Source of the DNA: an uncultured Eubacteriales bacterium
Lineage (GTDB): Bacteria > Bacillota > Clostridia > Oscillospirales > Oscillospiraceae
Direction of reading: 5' to 3'
Length of the DNA: 9,728 nt
NCBI GenBank assembly: GCA_902465435.1
Contig: CABQNH010000050.1
Location: 1 to 9,728 of the forward strand
The translations under genes and the position numbers were made by a program. The number at the start of each line of letters is the position of its first letter. Position 1 is the stretch's first letter. Of the stretch, positions 5,839 to 9,728 are shown piece by piece. The notes under the pieces were generated by a model. It did not search any database and was not told the origin of the DNA. It saw nothing but the letters and a program-made list of their open reading frames with translations.

Positions 5839-6044
5839 GCCGCGCCGACGATTTGCATACGAAACACGCCGTTGGCCGCTTTCGCTTTTTGCTGCGGCAC
5901 CCCGCTTTTTATCAGGAAATGCCTTGCGCCTACGGCCGCAGTCTGCGCATTCCCTGCACTCGCTTCACGGAGCGCCCATCTCACCTTATTATGACACTGC
6001 ATCGACGCATCCGCGCCCTTCCCCGTGTGGCGGAACACTGCCGA
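5839..6044. other. Intergenic region between nudC and bioY promoter
   Basis: No convincing gene, terminator or RNA structure is seen here. Only weak GC-rich inverted repeats (for example GCCGC and GCGGC around the TTTCGCTTTTTGCT segment) appear, and they are too short to call a terminator. An open frame on the minus strand (5652-6038) has no family features and overlaps nudC. Confidence 0.5.
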
Positions 6045-6073
6045 TTGACAACGCTTTCCCCGTATGATACAAT
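6045..6073 (+). promoter_or_regulatory. Sigma-A promoter of bioY
   Basis: A perfect TTGACA (6045-6050), a 17-bp spacer and TACAAT (6068-6073, 5 of 6) lie directly before bioY. The predicted start near 6080 leaves a leader of only about 20 bases before the ATG at 6101, so there is no room for a riboswitch. Any control would have to act at the promoter DNA. Confidence 0.85.
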
Positions 6074-6100
6074 CCTTCCTGTTTCGAAGGAGGGGTAACG

Positions 6101-6652
6101 ATGCAGCAAAAAAAATCCACCTTTACTGTAAAGCGGCTTGCCTACTGCGGGTTTTTCGCCGCGCTTTTGACCATCTGTGCATGGATGACCGTACCGTCTA
6201 CCATTCCCTTTACCATGCAGACCTTCGCCGTTTTTTTGACGGCCGCGCTGCTTGGCTGGAAGCTCGGCAGTCTCTCCGTGCTGGTCTATATTTTACTCGG
6301 CGCAGTCGGCGTTCCGGTTTTTTCCGGCTTTCGCGGCGGCTTCGGCGTGCTGCTCGGCACGACCGGTGGCTACATCGTGGGCTTTCTGGTTTCGGCGCCC
6401 GTCACCGCACTTTTGATCAATCGCCTTGGGCGGACGCTTCCCGCACTATGCCTCGCTATGTTGGCCGGTCTTGTCGTTTGCTACGCCTTCGGCACCGTTT
6501 GGTTTCTGCTGGTCTATACGCATAATACCGGCGCCATCGGCATTCACATTGTGCTGAGCAAGTGCGTTTATCCGTATATTCTGCCGGACTGCGCAAAAAT
6601 TCTTTTGGCCGCTCTGCTGTCTCGCCGCTTAAAGCGTTTTGTAACACTCTAA
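6101..6652 (+). CDS. bioY: BioY biotin transporter substrate-binding component
   Basis: This is the S component of an ECF-type biotin importer in the cytoplasmic membrane, working with a shared EcfA/EcfT energy module that is not encoded here. The 183-residue protein has about six membrane segments and several BioY signatures. These are IPFTMQTFAVFLTAALLG (35-52), GAVGVPVFSGFRGGFGVLLG (68-87) followed by TTGGYIVGF (88-96), and the C-terminal PYILPDCAKILLA (158-170) with the conserved P...D..K pattern. The start at 6101 has AAGGAGGGG about 6 bases upstream and its own consensus promoter. No other biotin genes are nearby, which suggests scavenging by transport rather than synthesis; that is only an inference from the window. 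It ends before a strong terminator shared with the convergent dacF. Confidence 0.95.
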   Translation: MQQKKSTFTVKRLAYCGFFAALLTICAWMTVPSTIPFTMQTFAVFLTAALLGWKLGSLSVLVYILLGAVGVPVFSGFRGGFGVLLGTTGGYIVGFLVSAPVTALLINRLGRTLPALCLAMLAGLVVCYAFGTVWFLLVYTHNTGAIGIHIVLSKCVYPYILPDCAKILLAALLSRRLKRFVTL

Positions 6653-6700
6653 AGAGCTTCTGCAAAGCATAACCATTGATTCCGTATGTTCCATGCAAGA

Positions 6701-6748
6701 AAAGCACCGCCTGAAGTCAGATTCCCCTGACCTCAGGCGGTGCTTTTT
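6701..6748. terminator. Bidirectional intrinsic terminator between bioY and dacF
   Basis: AAAGCACCGCCTGA (6701-6714) pairs with TCAGGCGGTGCTTT (6733-6746) in a 14-bp stem. One mismatch follows, then an inner 5-bp stem (6716-6720 with 6727-6731) and a 6-base loop. On the plus strand the stem ends in TTTTT (6744-6748) for bioY. On the minus strand it runs into TTTTCTT for dacF. It therefore serves both convergent genes. Confidence 0.9.
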
Positions 6749-6833
6749 CAACCGTATCATTAAAAATAAATAAAACCCTTTCGGAAGCGCCGCATTCCTG
6801 CGCCGGCTCGCTTCGCCTCGTTCCTTCCATCCA

Positions 6834-7991
6834 TTACCCCATGCACAGGCTGCGGAACAGCCGCTTTGCGACATCCCAGAAGGTCAGCTTCTCCACCTCC
6901 TGCGGGCTGATAATCGGGATTTCCTTCAAAATCTCTCCCCCGGCGGAAATCGTCAGCGTACCGACCCGCTGTCCGGCGGCGATCGGCGCGTCAAGCTGCT
7001 CCTCCAGCGTGACGCTGCGCTCCACCTGCGACTGCTTGGCCTTGTCGATCAGGATCTTATCCCGATTCTGCAGCTCCGGCGTGATGCTGTCCTGCCTGCC
7101 CAGCCGCACCGGGATGGGCGTGAGAGAGACGTCCGTATCCGGCGTCACCAACGCATAGTTTGCAAAGCCGTAATCCAGAAGCGCCTTCGCCGACTCAAAG
7201 CGATCCGTGGAGCTGGCGCAGTGCAGCACGACCGCGATCAGTTCGATCCCGTCGCGCTCCGCCGAGGCAGACAGACAGTGCCCGGCCTTCGAGGTATAGC
7301 CGGTCTTAAGCCCGGTTGTACCCTTATAAAAACGCACCAGCTTGTTGGTATTGGACAGGCCGAACTGCCCGCCCCGCACGGTGTCCATCCAGATCGTCGT
7401 ATAGTCCCGGATTTTCTCGTGCTTCAAAAGCTCCCTCGACATAACGGCAATGTCACGCGCCGTCGTCAGATGCTCCGCCGCTGCGGCTTCATCGTCCAGT
7501 CCGGTACAATTGACAAAATGGGTGTTTGTCATACCGAGGCTGTTTGCCCGTTCGTTCATCAATGCCACAAAGGCGCGCTCGCTGCCCGCGACATGCTCCG
7601 CCAGCGCGGTCGCGCAGTCGTTGGCGGAGGATACGACCACCGACTTGAGCATCTCGTCCATCGACATCTGCTCCCCCGGCTTGAGGTAAACCTGACTGCC
7701 GCCCTTGGCCGCTGCGGCATCGGAGGCCACAACGCTGTCGTCCATGCTGATTTTTCCGGAATCCAGCGCTTCCATGACCAGCAGCAGCGTCATGATTTTT
7801 GTGACCGACGCAGGCGGCAGCACCTCGTCGGCATTTTTTTCGTACAGTACGGTCCCGGTTGCCGCATCGATCAAAATGGCAGACGGCGCGGCAATGTCCA
7901 GCGGCTCCTCTGCCCGCGCAGCGGGCGCCGCGCACCACAGGCACGGCAGGAGCAGCGCAAGGCACAGCGCAAAGCTGCACATTCTCCTCAT
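6834..7991 (-). CDS. dacF: D-alanyl-D-alanine carboxypeptidase (DacF / PBP5-like, peptidase S11)
   Basis: This exported penicillin-binding protein removes the terminal D-alanine of peptidoglycan stem peptides. The 385-residue product has a signal peptide (residues 1-27, MRRMCSF... to AARA). The three active-site motifs are SVTK at 62-65 (catalytic S62, K65), SAN at 122-124 and KTG at 229-231. A PBP5 C-terminal beta domain occupies about 280-360. The last 20 residues (VEKLTFWDVAKRLFRSLCMG) form an amphipathic membrane anchor. The open frame extends to 8078, but 7991 is the start that gives a proper signal peptide, with AAAGGGG 9 bases upstream. DacF is a forespore protein in Bacillus; here, close to germination genes in a spore former, dacF is plausible. 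A vegetative PBP5 homologue (dacA) is the alternative. A strong hairpin lies upstream at 8031-8067. Confidence 0.9.
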   Translation of the reverse strand: MRRMCSFALCLALLLPCLWCAAPAARAEEPLDIAAPSAILIDAATGTVLYEKNADEVLPPASVTKIMTLLLVMEALDSGKISMDDSVVASDAAAAKGGSQVYLKPGEQMSMDEMLKSVVVSSANDCATALAEHVAGSERAFVALMNERANSLGMTNTHFVNCTGLDDEAAAAEHLTTARDIAVMSRELLKHEKIRDYTTIWMDTVRGGQFGLSNTNKLVRFYKGTTGLKTGYTSKAGHCLSASAERDGIELIAVVLHCASSTDRFESAKALLDYGFANYALVTPDTDVSLTPIPVRLGRQDSITPELQNRDKILIDKAKQSQVERSVTLEEQLDAPIAAGQRVGTLTISAGGEILKEIPIISPQEVEKLTFWDVAKRLFRSLCMG

Positions 7992-8030
7992 AAAAATCAA
8001 CCCCTTTGCTACTTTACGGTACAAGCGTAT

Positions 8031-8067
8031 GCGCCTGTCCGCGGGGTTATGCCCCGCAGGCAGGCGC
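8031..8067. repeat. Strong GC-rich hairpin upstream of dacF
   Basis: GCGCCTG (8031-8037) and CAGGCGC (8061-8067) enclose a second GC-rich stem (GCGGGG with CCCCGC at 8041-8046 and 8051-8056), giving about 16 paired positions with one mismatch, one G-T wobble and a small loop. No T-run follows on either strand, so it is not a classic terminator. On the minus strand it lies between the MFS gene end (8125) and the dacF start (7991). It could stabilise or attenuate a read-through transcript, or lie in the dacF leader. Confidence 0.6.
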
Positions 8068-8124
8068 AAGACTGTCAATAATTATCTTTGCCGTATGGGC
8101 TCGCCTCAAAGGCTCCCTGAATTT

Positions 8125-9399
8125 TCAGCTTCCCATCTCTTCTTGGGCCAAAGTCTCCTCGTCGCCATGAAGATAGATCTTCCGGATTTCCCGTCTTCCG
8201 CACCAGACAAGCGCCCAGCAGGCCGCCATGGTCACTCCGGCAAAGAGGGTAACACAGATGCGATAGTCTAATATTTCGCCCAGCGCGCCAATCAGCAGGC
8301 TGAACACAGCGGCGGAGGCCGTTGCCACCATGGTATAAAGCGCCAAAACGCGCGCGCGCATTGCATCGGGAATATAACGCTGCACGGCGGCCTCGCGCAG
8401 CGTTGCGCTGTTCGTGCCGAGATAGCCGACCAGCGCACGGTTGACCAGCATTGCAGGATACGGCAGCCACAAAAGGAGCATGTCCATCGCCTCGTAAATC
8501 TGGTAGATCAAAAAAGCAACGCCGAATTTTTTCTTTTTGGGGATCTGCACATGATATTGCGTCAGGCCGCCAAGCGAACGTCCCAAGAATTCGCCCACAC
8601 TGAAAAAGGAATACATCGTTGCCGTCAGCCCGGGCATGGTGCGGAAAAACGCAACCAGCATAGGCGAATAGCCCGTCGCCACGCCGCTCGTGACCGCCAT
8701 GTAGCCATACAGGCTGCGCAGGCCGCGCTCCTGCCGCAGATAGCGCAGCGCCTCGCGAATATCCTGCCGCCACAGCCGCAGAGAATAGTGCTTTTGCTCC
8801 ATGCGGGAGCGCTCCTCCATGCGAATGCCGCTCTCGACCACGGCCGCAAGAATCGACAGTGCGCCCTGTCCCAGCAGGATGATCGCGACCCCGAGATGCG
8901 TAAACAGCACGGCTGAAAGCGGCAGCAGCAGCGTGCGCAGCACGGGATAAAGCGTCGCGGAAACAGCGTAGCCCTTTTCCTCCAGACCCTCCGGGATCAA
9001 ATTCGGGAATATGCTGTTATAGGCCAGCTCGTCAAACGCGCCCAGCATAGCCAGCAGCAGCGAAAAGCCAAGATAGCCGACATAGGAAAAGCGAAACCGC
9101 AGCAGATACAGTCCCGCCAGCGCATACAGGACGCCCGCAAGCGCGTCGCCCGCCACCAAAAACGGCTTGCGCGGCAGGCGATCCATCCACGGCGCAATCA
9201 GAACCGGTACCAGCAGCCCGGGCACAAGCTGAATGGCCACGACCAGCGCGGCGGCCAATGTGCTTCCGGTCTCGTCAAAAACAAGAAACGACAGCGCAAA
9301 GCTGCCCGCAATTCCGCCGACCGCGCCAAGTGCCGTTGCGGTCATGAGAAGCGTAAAATTCTTCGTCCACAGGGTTTTCTTCATCTTTTCATGCATCAT
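8125..9399 (-). CDS. Major facilitator superfamily transporter
   Basis: This is a 424-residue membrane protein, probably a drug or metabolite exporter of the MFS_3/EntS-like type, with about twelve hydrophobic segments in two halves. After the second helix the cytoplasmic loop carries a motif-A-like sequence, APWMDRLPRKPFLVAGD (residues 69-85), and the central loop (about 190-230) is highly charged. A similar charged loop (QIPKKKKFG) follows in the C-terminal half. Neither substrate nor subfamily can be fixed from sequence alone. The start at 9399 is chosen because an upstream 14-codon frame ends on it (ATGA), but only a weak ribosome binding site (GAGATGG) is present. A start at 9396 is equally possible. 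It has its own promoter at 9471-9499 and no tight partner gene. Confidence 0.85.
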   Translation of the reverse strand: MMHEKMKKTLWTKNFTLLMTATALGAVGGIAGSFALSFLVFDETGSTLAAALVVAIQLVPGLLVPVLIAPWMDRLPRKPFLVAGDALAGVLYALAGLYLLRFRFSYVGYLGFSLLLAMLGAFDELAYNSIFPNLIPEGLEEKGYAVSATLYPVLRTLLLPLSAVLFTHLGVAIILLGQGALSILAAVVESGIRMEERSRMEQKHYSLRLWRQDIREALRYLRQERGLRSLYGYMAVTSGVATGYSPMLVAFFRTMPGLTATMYSFFSVGEFLGRSLGGLTQYHVQIPKKKKFGVAFLIYQIYEAMDMLLLWLPYPAMLVNRALVGYLGTNSATLREAAVQRYIPDAMRARVLALYTMVATASAAVFSLLIGALGEILDYRICVTLFAGVTMAACWALVWCGRREIRKIYLHGDEETLAQEEMGS

Positions 9400-9440
9400 A
9401 AAGCCATCTCACAAGGCGGCTTTATCTGGTTTCCTTTCAT
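9396..9440 (-). CDS. Candidate leader peptide of the MFS gene
   Basis: The frame MKGNQIKPPCEMAL (14 residues) runs on the minus strand from 9440 and stops with a TGA that overlaps the MFS start codon as ATGA. It lies within the leader predicted from the promoter at 9471-9499 and covers both arms of the start-codon hairpin (9398-9425), as leader peptides of inducible antibiotic-resistance genes do. No ribosome binding site is visible before it; the upstream sequence CCTCCC is even the opposite of one. Its translation is therefore doubtful. Confidence 0.3.
   Translation of the reverse strand: MKGNQIKPPCEMAL
9398..9425 (-). promoter_or_regulatory. Start-codon hairpin of the MFS gene
   Basis: In the minus-strand transcript, ATAAAGCC (9418-9425) pairs perfectly with GGCTTTAT (9398-9405) over a 12-base loop. 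The AU of the MFS start codon forms the base of the stem. The layout matches the tadA hairpin: same 12-base loop and the same AU position. An AAAGGAA lies just 5 bases before the stem (9431-9437), so folding would either hide the start codon or bring this site close to it. Confidence 0.5.
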
Positions 9441-9446
9441 AAAAGT

Positions 9447-9490
9447 GATGCTGCGGGAGGAACTGCTTGCATTATAATCACCGCAGCATC
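9447..9490. promoter_or_regulatory. Long inverted repeat flanking the MFS -10 box
   Basis: GATGCTGCGG (9447-9456) and CCGCAGCATC (9481-9490) are exact reverse complements separated by 24 bp, so the arm centres are 34 bp apart, close to three helical turns. One arm sits between the -35 and -10 boxes and the other in the early transcribed region. Because the upstream arm is before the predicted transcription start, this is more likely a DNA operator for a dimeric or tetrameric regulator than an RNA hairpin. Confidence 0.6.
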
Positions 9491-9499
9491 CGTTGGCAA
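9471..9499 (-). promoter_or_regulatory. Sigma-A promoter of the MFS gene
   Basis: On the minus strand, TTGCCA (9494-9499, 5 of 6) is followed by a 17-bp spacer and TATAAT (9471-9476, perfect). The predicted start is near 9464, giving a leader of about 65 bases before the ATG at 9399. The left arm of an inverted repeat lies in the spacer (9481-9490). Confidence 0.8.
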
Positions 9500-9728
9500 G
9501 AAAAAATATCCCACGCCCTGAAGAAAAGATAGTCTGTCGTTTTCGAGAGTTTTCCCGGCATCGCAGGTCTTACCCACATACACCTTACGCATTGCGGGAA
9601 AATCACCCCGCATAGGAAACGCGAGGGCGGGCGGCGGGGTGCCTGCGGCAAGCGGCGTGAGGGAGTCAGGGGAGAGGAACAGAAAGTTTTTTCTGAATAT
9701 TTTTTCAAAATGCAGAGAAGAAGGGAAC
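9500..9728. other. Right-end region without a recognisable gene
   Basis: This stretch has no supported gene. The open frame on the minus strand (9478-9708) is composition-driven, has no ribosome binding site or family features, and runs through the MFS promoter. A small inverted repeat (TGCGGG at 9593-9598, CCCGCA at 9607-9612) and an A/T-rich run near 9685-9712 are visible, but neither is a clear terminator. Confidence 0.5.

Noticed and set aside
5652..6038. 128-residue open frame on the minus strand between nudC and bioY
   Set aside because: Half of it is antisense to nudC, no ribosome binding site, no domain pattern.
6045..6073. Possible BirA operator over the bioY promoter
   Set aside because: TTGACAAC and TGATACAA weakly recall BirA half-sites, but the second half matches poorly, the spacing is short, and both coincide with the -35 and -10 boxes. 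Not supportable.
6073..6091. Hairpin TCCTTC/GAAGGA at the bioY ribosome binding site
   Set aside because: Its left arm lies before the predicted transcription start near 6080, so it would not be in the RNA.
8020..8078. Sigma-A or sigma-G promoter for dacF
   Set aside because: TTGACA at 8073-8078 has no -10 box at 16-19 bp, and GCATA/CATACGC spacing and matches do not fit sigma-G. No promoter is supportable.
7221..8081. 286-residue open frame on the plus strand
   Set aside because: Antisense to dacF, which carries all active-site motifs; no start signal or recognisable domain.
9478..9708. 76-residue open frame on the minus strand
   Set aside because: Runs through the MFS promoter and one arm of its dyad, has no ribosome binding site and no family features.

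Overview
The window looks like a chromosomal segment of a spore-forming, moderately GC-rich member of the Bacillota, class Clostridia (an Oscillospirales-like bacterium is my guess). The reasons are a gerA-type spore germination operon, a forespore-type D,D-carboxypeptidase (DacF/PBP5 family), a BioY biotin transporter, strong AGGAGG-type ribosome binding sites and near-consensus sigma-A promoters. No rRNA or tRNA gene, CRISPR array, transposase or insertion sequence is visible inside the window.

Layout from left to right. (1) Bases 1-236 carry two tandem sigma-A promoters on the minus strand, each with a perfect TTGACA and a 17-bp spacer, followed by a leader with a boxA-like segment. This looks like the P1/P2 and leader region of an rRNA operon whose genes would lie just outside the left edge. 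(2) 214-3154 (minus) is a germination operon in the order gerAA, a short GerAC-like N-terminal protein, gerAB. (3) 3228-3899 (minus) is a tight operon of three small genes: a CxxC/CxxC zinc-binding protein, a coiled-coil protein and a sigma-70 region 4-like helix-turn-helix protein. It is driven by a sigma-A promoter whose spacer contains an 11-bp palindrome. (4) 4131-4490 (plus) is a divergent XRE-family regulator that probably binds that palindrome. (5) 4529-5838 (plus) is tadA overlapping nudC. A perfect 12-bp hairpin covers the tadA translation start. (6) 6045-6748 (plus) is bioY with its own consensus promoter and a bidirectional terminator. (7) 6834-7991 (minus) is dacF and 8125-9399 (minus) is an MFS transporter. 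The MFS gene is preceded by a promoter, a dyad flanking its -10 box, a candidate 14-codon leader peptide and a start-codon hairpin. (8) 9500-9728 shows no convincing gene.

How the parts work together: GerAA and GerAB would form a nutrient germinant receptor in the spore inner membrane. The usual lipoprotein subunit is reduced to a short protein without a lipobox. DacF would trim peptidoglycan stem peptides. TadA modifies tRNA wobble adenosine, and NudC hydrolyses NAD(H) and may remove NAD caps from RNA. The least explained parts are the three-gene zinc/coiled-coil/sigma4-like cassette with its probable XRE operator, and the series of structured translation-initiation regions (tadA, MFS gene, gerAA).
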